From a virus, in IMG/VR virus record IMGVR_UViG_3300009164_000132, positions 1 to 44,496 of that record: 44,496 nt of DNA; one strand, 5' to 3'. A program made the translations under genes and the position numbers. Positions 21,317 to 32,000 of this stretch are shown one piece after another (positions within the stretch are counted from its first letter, which is position 1; each line of letters begins with the position of its first letter). The notes under the pieces were generated by a model that ran no database searches, had not been told where the DNA came from, and saw only the letters and a program-made list of their open reading frames with translations.

Positions 21317-23716
21317 ATGCCATTACAAAAATTAGCATTTAGACCTGGTGTAAACAGGGAAGGTACTAACTACTCCAATGAGGGTGGTTACTACGACTGT
21401 GACAACATTCGTTTTCGTTCTGGAAACCCAGAGAAAATTGGAGGATGGACACGGTATTCAAATGAGACTTTTTTAGGTACTTGCCGTTCTTTATGGAATT
21501 GGGTAGATTTATCCAGCAATAACTTTATTGGCGTTGGAACCAGCAAAAAGTATTACATTGAAAAGGGCGGTAATTATTATGACGTTACCCCTTTTCTTTT
21601 AAATAGTTCTAGCTCAACCACTACGACCCTAACAGCCAATCCTTTTGTTGCTGTAGCTGGATCTGCCATCATTACTGTTACTGATACAGTCAGCGGACTT
21701 GTGCCAAGTAAAGGTGACTACGTTATTTTTACCAGCACGGCTACTGTAGGCGGCTTGACCATTAGTGGTGAATACACAGTAACCGAAGTTTTAACTGGTA
21801 TTTCTTACCAGATTACAGCTTCTACTACGGCATCTACCAGCGGTACTGGAGGCGGTACAGTAACTGCCCAGTATGAGTATCCTATTGGCTTAGATAATGC
21901 AGCTTCTGCCACAGGTTGGAGCGCTGGTGCATGGTCTCCTACCGTTCCTGTTACTTTGGCAGCCAATCCTATTGCATCTGCTTTTAGCACCTTAAACGGC
22001 ACAATTACTTCTGGTTCTACCAGCATTGTATTAACTTCAGGTACTACATTCCCTAACTCTGGGGTAATTAAGATTGATAACGAGCTAATTGCCTACACCA
22101 CCAAGTCTGTTAATACCTTATCAGGGTTAACCCGTGGATACAACAGCACTACTGCAGCAGCTCATACAACTGGGGCAAATGTAGGTTGCGGTACTTATAC
22201 TGTTTCTTACACAGCCCACGGGCTTTCTGCTGGCAACTATGTGTCTTTGGCTGTTAGTGCAGCGGTAGACGGCATTATTGCCGATGACTTTGTATCTACC
22301 TTTACAATTGCCAACGTAACCACTAACGCATTTACTATCAATTTAGATGGTGGAATAGGCGATATTATCTCTACCTCTGCTGCATCTGGAGGCGGTACGG
22401 TAGTAGCTTATCCTCAATTTGGTACTCGTGGCTGGGGAGCAGCTGCTTCTACTGGGGTAGCTAACCAGTTACGCCTTTGGTCAGCTGACAATTATGGTCA
22501 AAACCTTGTTTTAGCGCCCCGTGGAGGCGGTATATTCTATTGGGAAGCGGCTTCTGGCGTAGCAGTAAGAGCTAAATATTTATCTACCTTATCTACTGCT
22601 GCTGGATATGCTGGGACTTATGTTCCTACTCAAACCAATCAAATAGTTTCTTCTGCTATTCAGCGTTTTGTAATTGCATTTGGAGCTAACGGATACACAT
22701 CTGGCACTCCTAATACTTCTTTTAACCCTATGCTGGTTCGTTGGTCAGACCAGGCTAATCCATATGAATGGGTTCCCGCAGTTACTAACCAATCAGGTGA
22801 GTTTGCACTAACAAATGGCTCTTACATTATGTGCGCTAGAGCAACCCGTCAAGAGATCTTGGTTTGGACTGATTCAGCCATTTACTCTATGCAATACCTT
22901 GGCGCTCCTTATGTCTGGGGATTCCAGGTTTTGATGGATAACATTTCAATCATCTCTCCTAACGCAGCTATTACAGTTAACAATGTTACTTACTGGATGG
23001 GTCGGGATAAGTTCTATATGTATTCAGGTAACGTCCAAACCTTGAACTGCACCATCCGTCAATACATCTTTGAAGATCTAAACCAAGACCAAGGTTATCA
23101 AGTTTTTGCTGGATTAAACGAGGGGTATAACGAAGTTTGGTGGTTCTATGTAAGCCAGTCTAGCGGTGGTACAACTGTGGATAAATACGTTGTTTACAAT
23201 TACTTGGATAACGTTTGGTACTATGGATCTATGGCAAGAACAGCTTGGCTAGAGACTGGATTACAACCTTTTCCAATTGCTACAGACTATAACAATCGCA
23301 TCCTTAACCATGAAGATGGAGTTGACGATGTATCAGGGTTAACCCCACTACCTATTGATGCTTATGTGCAGTCTTCTGATTTTGACATTGGTGATGGACA
23401 CAACTTCGGTTTTGTGTGGCGTATATTGCCTGACGTTAACTTTAACGGCTCTGATACTAACCAGCCATTTGTAACTATGACGGTTAAGCCACGGGTTAAC
23501 TCAGGAACTCCTTATGGAACGGCTAATAACCCACAAGTAACCAGCCAAGATAACTTTGCCTCTAGGCACGTTTACAACATTCAAGAGTTTACTGGTCAGG
23601 TCTATACCCGTTTACGAGGTAGGCAACTAGCCTTTAGAATTGAATCTAACAGCCTGGGAGTAGCATGGCAACTGGGTAATCCTCGTATTGATATTCGTCC
23701 AGACGGAAGAAGATGA
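21317..23716 (+). CDS. Tail nozzle / stabilisation protein (P22 gp10-like)
   Basis: 799 residues. The N-terminus (MPLQKLAFRPGVNREGTNYSNEGGYYDCDNIRFR) and GNPEKIGGWTRY are hallmarks of the podoviral tail nozzle family. Later conserved parts include QRFVIAFGANGY, RWSDQANPYEW, ATRQEILVWTDSAIYSMQYLG and the C-terminal FRIESNSLGVAWQLGNPRIDIRPDGRR. It is longer than P22 gp10; the extra length comes from beta modules at about residues 95-370, one of which (KIDNELIAYT, RGYNSTTAAAHT) is shared with the adaptor at 2969-3931. It seals and extends the short tail. The stop overlaps the next start. Confidence 0.82.
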   Translation: MPLQKLAFRPGVNREGTNYSNEGGYYDCDNIRFRSGNPEKIGGWTRYSNETFLGTCRSLWNWVDLSSNNFIGVGTSKKYYIEKGGNYYDVTPFLLNSSSSTTTTLTANPFVAVAGSAIITVTDTVSGLVPSKGDYVIFTSTATVGGLTISGEYTVTEVLTGISYQITASTTASTSGTGGGTVTAQYEYPIGLDNAASATGWSAGAWSPTVPVTLAANPIASAFSTLNGTITSGSTSIVLTSGTTFPNSGVIKIDNELIAYTTKSVNTLSGLTRGYNSTTAAAHTTGANVGCGTYTVSYTAHGLSAGNYVSLAVSAAVDGIIADDFVSTFTIANVTTNAFTINLDGGIGDIISTSAASGGGTVVAYPQFGTRGWGAAASTGVANQLRLWSADNYGQNLVLAPRGGGIFYWEAASGVAVRAKYLSTLSTAAGYAGTYVPTQTNQIVSSAIQRFVIAFGANGYTSGTPNTSFNPMLVRWSDQANPYEWVPAVTNQSGEFALTNGSYIMCARATRQEILVWTDSAIYSMQYLGAPYVWGFQVLMDNISIISPNAAITVNNVTYWMGRDKFYMYSGNVQTLNCTIRQYIFEDLNQDQGYQVFAGLNEGYNEVWWFYVSQSSGGTTVDKYVVYNYLDNVWYYGSMARTAWLETGLQPFPIATDYNNRILNHEDGVDDVSGLTPLPIDAYVQSSDFDIGDGHNFGFVWRILPDVNFNGSDTNQPFVTMTVKPRVNSGTPYGTANNPQVTSQDNFASRHVYNIQEFTGQVYTRLRGRQLAFRIESNSLGVAWQLGNPRIDIRPDGRR

Positions 23717-24009
23717 CATATAACGCACCTTTACGCCCATCAAAAGCACCTAACTTACCAAGTGCTACGATTAATGCTCCACAGCAGTATCAGGAACAAC
23801 TGAATAACGCTCTTCGTCTTTATTTTAACCAGATAGATAACTTTACTCAGGCAGCTGCAATTCCAATGTCTGGCATTACAGCTAACAGACCTTTATCCAC
23901 AACAAACATACCGCTTGCAATAGGGCAGTATTACTATGACACTACGCTAGATAGACCAATTTGGTGGAACGGTACAGTATGGAAAAAAGCTGACGGAACG
24001 ACTGTTTAA
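23713..24009 (+). CDS. Small phage protein next to the nozzle gene
   Basis: 98 residues, ATGA-coupled to the nozzle gene. Contains APLRPSKAPNLPSA, QYQEQLNNALRLYFNQIDNF and a C-terminal beta motif (YYDTTLDRPIWWNGTVWKKADGTTV), a combination recurrent after nozzle genes in aquatic podoviruses. The last motif is like a fibre base segment, so it may be a short tail tip or needle attachment protein. Function unproven. Confidence 0.68.
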   Translation: MTYNAPLRPSKAPNLPSATINAPQQYQEQLNNALRLYFNQIDNFTQAAAIPMSGITANRPLSTTNIPLAIGQYYYDTTLDRPIWWNGTVWKKADGTTV

Positions 24010-24047
24010 ATGATAAACTTAGCACAAAATAACCTCAAAGGTAGTTT

Positions 24048-26357
24048 ATGAGCCTTCACCACATTGCAAAGCACCTAAAAGAACAGGGTCGTGGATCAGA
24101 CGATATGCTGGTTCACATGACTTCTGGTGAATTTAAGGCAATGCAACAGCTGGCTAGAGCGCATGGCAAGTCCCTTACAATAAACCCTTCAACAGGTCTT
24201 CCAGAAGCTGGAATGCTAAAAACCATATTGCCTATGGCATTAGGTGCAGCTGCAGCAGCATCAGGCCAATGGTGGGCAATTCCTGCAGCAATGGCTCTTT
24301 CTGCTGGTGGTACTTATGCCATGACAGGCAGTTTGCAACAAGGTCTTATGGCTGGTTTATCTGCTTGGTCTGGTGGCTCATTGGCTACTGGATTGGCTGA
24401 AGCTGGCGCAGGAACTCTTGCAACCCAAGGCGGTGAAGCTGCAGCGGAAGAATTTGCTAAACAACAAGCAGCATCAGTAGCTACGGAACAAGCTACAGCC
24501 CTTACTTCCCAAGAAGTTGCAAGAAAAAGTGCAGAAGAGATTGCAAAAAGTCAAATTGGCAATATGGGTAATTTGACAGCAGAGCAAGTTACTAACATGA
24601 CTAACAATTTAACTAGTGCTAACGCTGCTGATGTAGTTAGAGGTGCTGGTGCTGCTAATGCAGCTATGGGATCTGGCACAGCCAATAATATGCTTCAAGG
24701 TGCAACTAGCCTTTCTGGATGGGGTACTGCTATTAGTGCAAACCCAGGAGCAGCTCTTGGTGCAGGAACTTCGTTATTAGCTGGGTCTAGTGGTTTATTT
24801 AATAGAAATTCTGGTTCTGCGCCTGGAACAACAGGTCAAAAGAATCCTTTTGGGATGAAAGAAATTCCACGGGATGCAGATGGCAAACCTATTTTTTATG
24901 CTTCTGTTCCAGAACAACCTAACCCAGCTTATCAACCAGTCTATCGTGACTATGTAAAGAACCCATATACCTCAGCAGCTGAGGGTGGTGTAATGAAGAT
25001 GGCTGAAGGTGGTTTAGCTGGTCAAATAAATTTACAAGGTCAATTTAACTTTCCTGGTATGCAAAACCAAGCCCAAAGCGCTAATGGTTATACACCAGCT
25101 GGCGGTCAACCTTGGGGTGGAGCGCAATATTCACAACAGCCACAAGGCGGTCTAGGTCCTTTTGCTACCAATCAACAAAGACAAACAGGTTCAAGTTTGC
25201 CTAATCAAGCACCATTTGCAACCATAGCAGGTAGTGAACCTACTGTTCAAGCAATGACCCTTCCTTACAATTCACCATCTGTAACTAATGAAGTAAAACC
25301 AGGCGGTTTAAGTGGCATGGTAGATCAACAGATGGGCTTTAACTCTCCGTTAAACCCACAGAACATGACTACTTTTGCTACTGGTGGCGTAGCTGGCTAC
25401 AAAGGTAGTACAGATTACGGAAGCATGATTAGAAGTGCAGATGAAATGCAACAAGGTTTAGAAACTGCAACTAGACGTAAACCTTTGCAATATGACATTC
25501 CAGATGTAGGCATTTACACGCCAGATGCAGAAACTAGAAACATGGATTCTATGGCTGCCACTCTCCATTACTTAGGAAAAACTGGTGCGGTTCTTCCTAA
25601 AGGATTAAGTGGTATTAAGAAAACTGGTGCTTTGGGTGCAATTACCCATACTCCAGCTGCTCAACAAGCTCAAGAAGCTGCTGCTGCTCAAAAATCTAAA
25701 GAAGCAATTGCCAAAGATTCAGAAAGCAAAGATGCTAAAGAAGGCGGTTTAATGCGTTACGCTGAAGGTGGCGAAACAAAAGATTCCCATATTTACAAGC
25801 CATCTTATACAGACTATAAAGCTCTTCCATACAACATTCAAAGTGCTATGCAAGCTTACAATGCACAAGCTCCAGCTGGATTACCACAGACTATGCCAGC
25901 AGTTGGTAGCCAAGGATATGCAATTGATCCATTGTTAATGAGAGGATCTCCAGCTTACGTTGCAAATGAAGCTAAATTAGCTGCACAAAGAGCAGAAGAA
26001 GAAAGACTGGCTCAACTAGCAAGTGCCGCATTTCAGCCAAATTATGCTGGCGGTGGATTAACAGGTTATGCTCATGGTGGTCACTTAGGTGGTTACTCTG
26101 ATGGTGGTCGTTTGCTTAGAGGTCCTGGTGATGGCGTAAGCGATTCAATCCCAGCTACCATTAATGGCAAACAGCCAGCCCGTTTAGCAGAAGGTGAATT
26201 TGTAATACCAGCCCGTATTGTTTCTGAACTTGGTAACGGATCAACAGATGCTGGAGCCAAGCGTTTATATGCGATGATGGATCGTATCAAAGCAAAAAGA
26301 GCCAAGACAAAGAATATTGCAGCAAACACGAAAGCGTATAAATACCTACCAGCATGA
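24048..26357 (+). CDS. Internal virion (ejection-type) protein with AxGG motifs
   Basis: 769 residues, AAAGGTAG upstream. N-terminal RGSDDMLVHMTSGEFKAMQQLA, then an Ala/Gly-rich hydrophobic stretch (about 58-115) that could contact membranes, a Gln/Asn-rich middle, and several (Y/M/F)AxGG units: MAEGGL, FATGGV, YAEGGE, YAHGGH, YSDGGR. The C-terminal block (GPGDGVSDSIPATINGKQPARLAEGEFVIPARIV, GNGSTDAGAKRLYAMM) is a widely conserved ending in internal virion or tape-measure-like phage proteins. In a short-tailed phage an ejected core protein fits best. The stop overlaps the GNAT gene start. Confidence 0.75.
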   Translation: MSLHHIAKHLKEQGRGSDDMLVHMTSGEFKAMQQLARAHGKSLTINPSTGLPEAGMLKTILPMALGAAAAASGQWWAIPAAMALSAGGTYAMTGSLQQGLMAGLSAWSGGSLATGLAEAGAGTLATQGGEAAAEEFAKQQAASVATEQATALTSQEVARKSAEEIAKSQIGNMGNLTAEQVTNMTNNLTSANAADVVRGAGAANAAMGSGTANNMLQGATSLSGWGTAISANPGAALGAGTSLLAGSSGLFNRNSGSAPGTTGQKNPFGMKEIPRDADGKPIFYASVPEQPNPAYQPVYRDYVKNPYTSAAEGGVMKMAEGGLAGQINLQGQFNFPGMQNQAQSANGYTPAGGQPWGGAQYSQQPQGGLGPFATNQQRQTGSSLPNQAPFATIAGSEPTVQAMTLPYNSPSVTNEVKPGGLSGMVDQQMGFNSPLNPQNMTTFATGGVAGYKGSTDYGSMIRSADEMQQGLETATRRKPLQYDIPDVGIYTPDAETRNMDSMAATLHYLGKTGAVLPKGLSGIKKTGALGAITHTPAAQQAQEAAAAQKSKEAIAKDSESKDAKEGGLMRYAEGGETKDSHIYKPSYTDYKALPYNIQSAMQAYNAQAPAGLPQTMPAVGSQGYAIDPLLMRGSPAYVANEAKLAAQRAEEERLAQLASAAFQPNYAGGGLTGYAHGGHLGGYSDGGRLLRGPGDGVSDSIPATINGKQPARLAEGEFVIPARIVSELGNGSTDAGAKRLYAMMDRIKAKRAKTKNIAANTKAYKYLPA

Positions 26358-26800
26358 TTATTTATGAGGATGTGGACGGATTTAAGTTTGTAGACGAGTT
26401 TGAAAAACTCTTTCCAGAACATTATGAAGAGCTATGTGTAACAAAAGATTTCCCTTATGAGCCAGATTACGATGCTTATAAAAAGATGGCAGAAGCAGGA
26501 TTGTTGCGGTGCATTACTTGTAGGTCAGATGAAAGATTGATTGGTTACATTATTTTTACCATTCATCCTCACTTACATTACAAGTCTTGTATGACGGCAT
26601 TTGAAGATTTGTACTTTGTGACTAAAGAGTTTCGCAAAGGTAGAGTAGGGATTATGTTGTTTAAGTATGCTGAAAAGGTACTTAAAGAACGAGGAGTACA
26701 AAGAATTGTGATGCACACTAAAGTGCATTTAGATAATTCAAAGCTGTTTGAGTATTTAGGATACAAAATGACGGATAAAATATTTACAAAAATGTTGTAA
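26354..26800 (+). CDS. GNAT-family N-acetyltransferase-like protein
   Basis: 148 residues, ATGA-coupled to the previous gene. A GNAT fold is indicated by ERLIGYIIFTIHPHLHY (strands 2-3), EDLYFVTKEFRKGRVGIMLFKYAEKVLKERG (motif A, with an acetyl-CoA loop R-K-G-R-V-G at about 94-99) and HLDNSKLFEYLGYK (motif B). Acetyltransferase-like proteins of this sort recur among internal virion genes of T7-like and aquatic podoviruses, at the position of T7 gp13. It may be packaged and ejected, or act on a virion protein; substrate unknown. Confidence 0.8.
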   Translation: MIIYEDVDGFKFVDEFEKLFPEHYEELCVTKDFPYEPDYDAYKKMAEAGLLRCITCRSDERLIGYIIFTIHPHLHYKSCMTAFEDLYFVTKEFRKGRVGIMLFKYAEKVLKERGVQRIVMHTKVHLDNSKLFEYLGYKMTDKIFTKML

Positions 26801-26808
26801 GGAAGATT

Positions 26809-29007
26809 ATGAGCTACTCAAAACGCCAACTATATGCTTTGGGTGAACCCTTAGGGGATTCTGTTACCGTCAAAAAAGTTGGCGGTGGTCGGATCTATGG
26901 CGGTGGCGGTGGGGGTGGTGGTTCACCTGCCCCAGCAAGCCCTACTCAAACTAACGTAACTAATACCAATATTCCTGAATATGCACAGCCATATGTAGAG
27001 AATATGCTTAATGCTGCACAGGCTCAGATCTATAAGCCTGACATGACTGGTTTTAATCCGTATACACCTTACAGCAATAAACCAACTGACTATGTAGCTG
27101 GCTTTAGCCCATTACAACAACAAGCTCAAAGTAATGTTGCTAATATGCAGACCTCTCCTGGATTGGGTTTGTATCAAGGCTTATCAGCGTTATCAGGCGG
27201 TGCTTACGCAAATCAAGCTACTAGCCCTTCAGCTATGCAAGCGTACATGAATCCGTATTTAAACGCTTCTTTACAGCCACAATTAGCTGAAATCCAACGC
27301 CAATACGATATTACTGGCACTCAGCAAATGGGTAACGCTACTCGTGCTAATGCGTTTGGTGGATCTCGTGAAGCGTTAATGGCTGCTGAAAATCAACGTA
27401 ATGCTGGTCTTGCAAAGAACCAAGCTATTGGTCAAGGCTATAACAATGCGTTCCAAGCTGCTCAACAAGCTCAACAATTTGGCGCTAATTTGGGTCTTCA
27501 AGGTTATGGTCAAGCAGCTAATATGGCTGGTCAACAATTGGCTCAAGAACAAAGTATTGCCAATTTGCAAAACCAAATGGGCGCTCAACAGCAAGGTCAA
27601 CAACAAAACATTATCAATCAAGCTGTTCAAAACTACGCTACTGCACAACAATATCCATACCTCCAGTTAGGTATGCTTAACTCCATGTTGCGTGGTCTGC
27701 CTATGCAACAGTCTTCTACCCAGATGTATCAAGCTGCTCCTAGTACTGTTTCCCAATTAGGCGGTTTAGGTATTGCTGGTTTAGGTGGCGCTGCTATGTA
27801 TAACGCAGCAAAAGGTGGTGCTAAAGGCGGTATGACTGAAGATATTGCTGGATACGCACCAGGCGGTGCTATTCCAATGACAAGCTACAGCGATCCACAG
27901 TTAGCTCAAGTACAAAGAAGCCCATACTCACAGCCACTAGATAAGCTATATGCTGGTGGTATATCAATGGATCGTGGCGATATTCGTAACAATCCACAGG
28001 CAATTAGAGCTATTTCTAGTGCTAACCAACCTCAACCTGCTATGCAACAACCTATGCCACCAATGGCTGGTTTAGAAAATGCACCCACAGGTGATGTAAT
28101 TCCACAGCAGTTTGCTAATGGTGGAATTATGGCTTACGCTGGCGAAGATGACAGCGATGTAAAAGTTCCTAGAACTAAATCAGGTAAATTAGACTTAGAG
28201 GCACTTCTTGCAGACAGAGTAGAAAGAGAAATGTCTAGAAAAGATACTGCGATGGCAGCTTATAAGCCATTGGCTGAAGCTCAAGCAGCAGATATAAAAC
28301 AACAAAGAGCTATGTTAATGCCTGAGTTTGCTACTCGTTTAGGTCTTGGAATGATGACTGCACCTTCTGGAGAAGCAGGAACTGAGCTTAATAAATTAGC
28401 TTCTAGCGTTGGTAGATCTGGTTTAGGCGCTGTTTCTGGAATGTCATCTAACCTTAAAGATATTCACGCTGGTCAGAAAGCTTTAGGTCAAGGCACTATT
28501 GAGGCAGCCAAAGCTGACCAAGCCCGTCAAGATGCGCTTACAGGCACTCTTGCTAATATTTATGGCACAACAGAAAACAAGAAAATTGGTCTTGCTCAAG
28601 TAAATGCCACTAAGGCATTGCAACTAAAATTACAAGAACAAGAACTATTTAGAAAAGCTTCTAGTGATTTTGCATCGGCTGTAGAAAAACGTTTAAATCA
28701 TCTCTTAACAGACTCAACTAAACAATTTGAATTCCAAGGCGAGGCAGGTCGTATAAAAGCTCAACAACAGGCTTATGCTGATGTTTGGGAAAAACAACCT
28801 CCTGGAATGAAGCTTATTTTACAAGCTGGATCAGACTATAATCCAGGAGCAGCAACAGCTCCAGTAGCAGCAGCTCCAGCAGTACCAGCAGTACCAGCAG
28901 CACCAGCAGGAAATAGAGCAATGCCAGCAGCACCAGCAGGTCAATTGCAGTGGGATCCTTCTGCAAATGGCGGAAGAGGTGCATTAGTAAACATTAGACC
29001 AAGTTAA
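26809..29007 (+). CDS. Internal virion protein, Gln/Ala-rich
   Basis: 732 residues, AAGGAAG upstream. Begins YSKRQLYALGEPLGDSVT, a Gly-rich RIYGGGGGGGGSPAPA, then NIPEYAQPYVENML and GFSPLQQQAQSNVANMQ. The middle (about 190-300) is a long Gln/Ala/Asn-rich helix, and the second half contains YAPGGAIPM, YAGGISM and FANGGIMAYAGED units and a Pro/Ala-rich C-terminus (about 620-720). This layout matches internal core proteins of aquatic podoviruses that I recall (T7 gp15-like position). Probably part of the ejected channel; no enzymatic motif. Confidence 0.74.
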   Translation: MSYSKRQLYALGEPLGDSVTVKKVGGGRIYGGGGGGGGSPAPASPTQTNVTNTNIPEYAQPYVENMLNAAQAQIYKPDMTGFNPYTPYSNKPTDYVAGFSPLQQQAQSNVANMQTSPGLGLYQGLSALSGGAYANQATSPSAMQAYMNPYLNASLQPQLAEIQRQYDITGTQQMGNATRANAFGGSREALMAAENQRNAGLAKNQAIGQGYNNAFQAAQQAQQFGANLGLQGYGQAANMAGQQLAQEQSIANLQNQMGAQQQGQQQNIINQAVQNYATAQQYPYLQLGMLNSMLRGLPMQQSSTQMYQAAPSTVSQLGGLGIAGLGGAAMYNAAKGGAKGGMTEDIAGYAPGGAIPMTSYSDPQLAQVQRSPYSQPLDKLYAGGISMDRGDIRNNPQAIRAISSANQPQPAMQQPMPPMAGLENAPTGDVIPQQFANGGIMAYAGEDDSDVKVPRTKSGKLDLEALLADRVEREMSRKDTAMAAYKPLAEAQAADIKQQRAMLMPEFATRLGLGMMTAPSGEAGTELNKLASSVGRSGLGAVSGMSSNLKDIHAGQKALGQGTIEAAKADQARQDALTGTLANIYGTTENKKIGLAQVNATKALQLKLQEQELFRKASSDFASAVEKRLNHLLTDSTKQFEFQGEAGRIKAQQQAYADVWEKQPPGMKLILQAGSDYNPGAATAPVAAAPAVPAVPAAPAGNRAMPAAPAGQLQWDPSANGGRGALVNIRPS

Positions 29008-29013
29008 AAATTT

Positions 29014-32000
29014 ATGCCGTCAGTCAACATACCATATGTTGGCGTAGTTGAGTTTCCTGACACGATGTCTTCTGATGAAATATCTAATGTCATTAAAACT
29101 CAAATTATGCCTAATGCGCCACAAGCAAATGTTGCTCCTGTGGCTGGTTCTACCAAAGTAGCTGACGTATTACAAAGATCAATATTTGGTCCAATTGATG
29201 CCATCATGCCAGGATCTAACCTGGCAAATGAACCAACCCCATCTATTGGTTCTTTGGCTAAAGGAATTAAATCATTATCTAATGTTCCTACCCAGTGGCA
29301 GTTATCTTCTCAATTAGAGTTAATTGAAGCTAACAAAAGAAAGTATGGGCAAAACTTTGAAAATGCTCCAGAAAAAGAAAAATCAGACATTCTTAATACA
29401 GTTAAGAAGGCTAGTGAGAATTTAAGTTATTTAGCGCAGTCTGGAGAAGATGTCAAAGCCATTGAACAAAAGTATGGCAAAGACCCATTATCCAAAAAGA
29501 TTGATGCTTTAGAACAAAAGCCAGAGTTTAAAAAAGCTACTGAATGGCAACAGGCTGGAATGATTGGCAAAGAATATCTTAAGAACATTGATGAGTTACC
29601 TTCTTATATTGCCAACGTAGGTCTAAGTAGTCTTCCACAGTCTATTGCTATGGCTGTAGCTGCCAGATTTGGTATGGCAGCTGGTCCAACAGGCGGTTTA
29701 ATTGTTGGCGGTGGCTCTTCTGCAATGATGGAATATGGTCAACAGTACGTTGAATTAAGAGAAAGAGGTTTTAACCACGAAGAAGCCAATAACAAGGCAA
29801 TGGTTAAGTCATCAATCATTGGTATGTTTGATGCAGCTTCTTTAAGGTCAGCTGGCAAAATTGCTGAAAAGATATTTGACAATACAGCTACCAAAGTTTG
29901 GAAAGAAACAGTCAAAGATGTTGCCAAAGAAATACCAAAGCAAGCTTCTTTAGGCGCTGCTGGTGAGGGATTAGGATCTTATGCAAGCAACCAGCCTGTT
30001 AATCCTAGAGCTGTATTAGAAGAAGCTATTGGTGAAGTATTTGGCGCTCCAGCAGAAGCAGCTGCAACTTATAAGAGTAAGAAAGCAGAAGCTGAACAAG
30101 TACCCCCCTCCCCCCCTCCTGCCCCACCAGCCGTTGTTCCAGCTCCTAATGCCCCTTCTGCCCCTCCTTCTGGTTTGGTAGACGAAAGTGATCTAGAAAC
30201 TTTTGTCCCACCTAATGCGCCACCATCAGCAACACCTGTTGCAGTAGTAGCACCTGTTGCAACAAGCGATTTAGAAACAAAAATAAATGATTGGGCTGCC
30301 AAAGCAGAAGCAACTGGCGAACCAAACACTAAAGAGTTAAATAAGATAGCTAAAGAATATGGCATTACTCCAGCAAAAGAGCCACAGCAAACACTTGGTC
30401 TTTTACTGGATAAGATGAGTGAACAGACCACTGAGTCTGTTGCTCCCCCAGCTGAAACTATTCCTCCCATTGATATGGGTGAGAACACAGAATATCGTAT
30501 TGTTAAAAATGACAATGGCTGGACGGCTGTATTGTTTGACAATGATGCCAACCAAATGGTTTCTGCAACAACATTCCCAACAGACAAGTTTGGGGATCAA
30601 GAAGGCAAACAAAAAGCTATTGAGTTTGCTCAATCTGAAGCTGAAAAAGCTGCTCCATATAACCAAGAAGCACCAGAAGAAGCTCCTTCTGAAGAAAAGC
30701 CTTCTATATTTGACCAAGTTAAGAATGGCGAATTTGCGGGAGAAGTTACAGCTGAAGATGCCCAACAAGCTATTGATAAGCTTGTAGAAGAAGACCAAGG
30801 CGATAAAGTAACTTGGGCAGCACCTCCTCCACTAACACCAGAAGAAATAGCTCAAAATAATCGTGATAGACAAGCTGCTCAACGTGCAGAAGCACAAGGG
30901 GAAACTGTTCCTACTGTAGCGCCAGAAGCTACTGGAGAAGCCCTATCTCCAGAAGCACAAGCCGATAAAGACTTGATGGATGCTTTGGGTGAGCTATCTT
31001 GGATGGCTAGTAAAAATACCCGTATGAATATGATGCCTGAGGATGAACAACGCCTCATGCCTACCCTTATTAAGCTTATGGATGCTGCTTTCCGTAAGGG
31101 TTATCACACCTTTAAGAAAGCCGCCAAATTTGTTCGTGACCTTATTAAACAAGCTTTTGGTAAAGATGTATCAGACAAAATTAATCTAAACCACCTTCAA
31201 GGTGCTTATATTGCTATGTCTGGCAACTATCCAGATAAAGCTACACCAATTGCTGAAGTGGCTGGTGTTAAGGCAATAGAAGAAATTGAAGTTGAAGAAG
31301 CTAAACCTGCTGGCAAGTTAGATTTAACCACTCCAGATGGCAAATACAACATTGCTTTGGTATTAGCTGACCATTTCTTAGAAGGTAATGCGTTCAGCAC
31401 CATTGTTGAAGCTCGTAAATTTATCTCTGAGTTGACTGGTGAGAAGATTGAAGCTGCCACCATGCAAGCCAAACAAGCTGATGAGGCGGTAGAAGTTGGT
31501 ATCGTATTGGCTGCGCAAGAGATTTCTCAGAATTCCAAGTCACCTACAGAGGCGTATGACAGATTAGTAGACTTGTACAACAGACAGCCTAACTTGGCGG
31601 TTCGTTCCTCTACCAGCGTTAGAGAACAGGCTTACTCTACCCCAGCTCCGTTAGCGTATGTTGCCAGCCAATTAGCTGGAATCAACCAAAATACCACTGT
31701 TTATGAGCCAACTGCTGGTAACGGGATGCTTTTGATTGCAGCCAACCCTAACATTGTTATAGTTAACGAGCTGAACTCTAGCCGTGCTGAAATGCTTAAA
31801 AGGGTTTTCCCTAAAGCTGAAGTTACTGTTGGTAATGCTTTAAAGCAAGAAGCAACTTTAGTAGACGTTGTTATTGAGAATCCTCCGTTTGGCTCTACTG
31901 GTGAAAACTTTGATATTGATGGGTTTAAAACCAGAGAAATAGACCATGCAATCGTAATGAAGTCTTTGCAGAACATGAAACCAAGTGGTAAGGCTGTCTT

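Noticed and set aside
24048-29007. Tape measure protein of a long-tailed phage
   Set aside because: No tail tube, terminator or assembly-chaperone frameshift pair is seen, while nozzle and adaptor genes of a short tail are present; internal ejection proteins fit better.
30069-30587. Reverse-strand reading frame (172 codons) opposite the Pro-rich linker
   Set aside because: Low-complexity Gly/Ala/Val product that mirrors the forward Pro/Ala codons; no start context.
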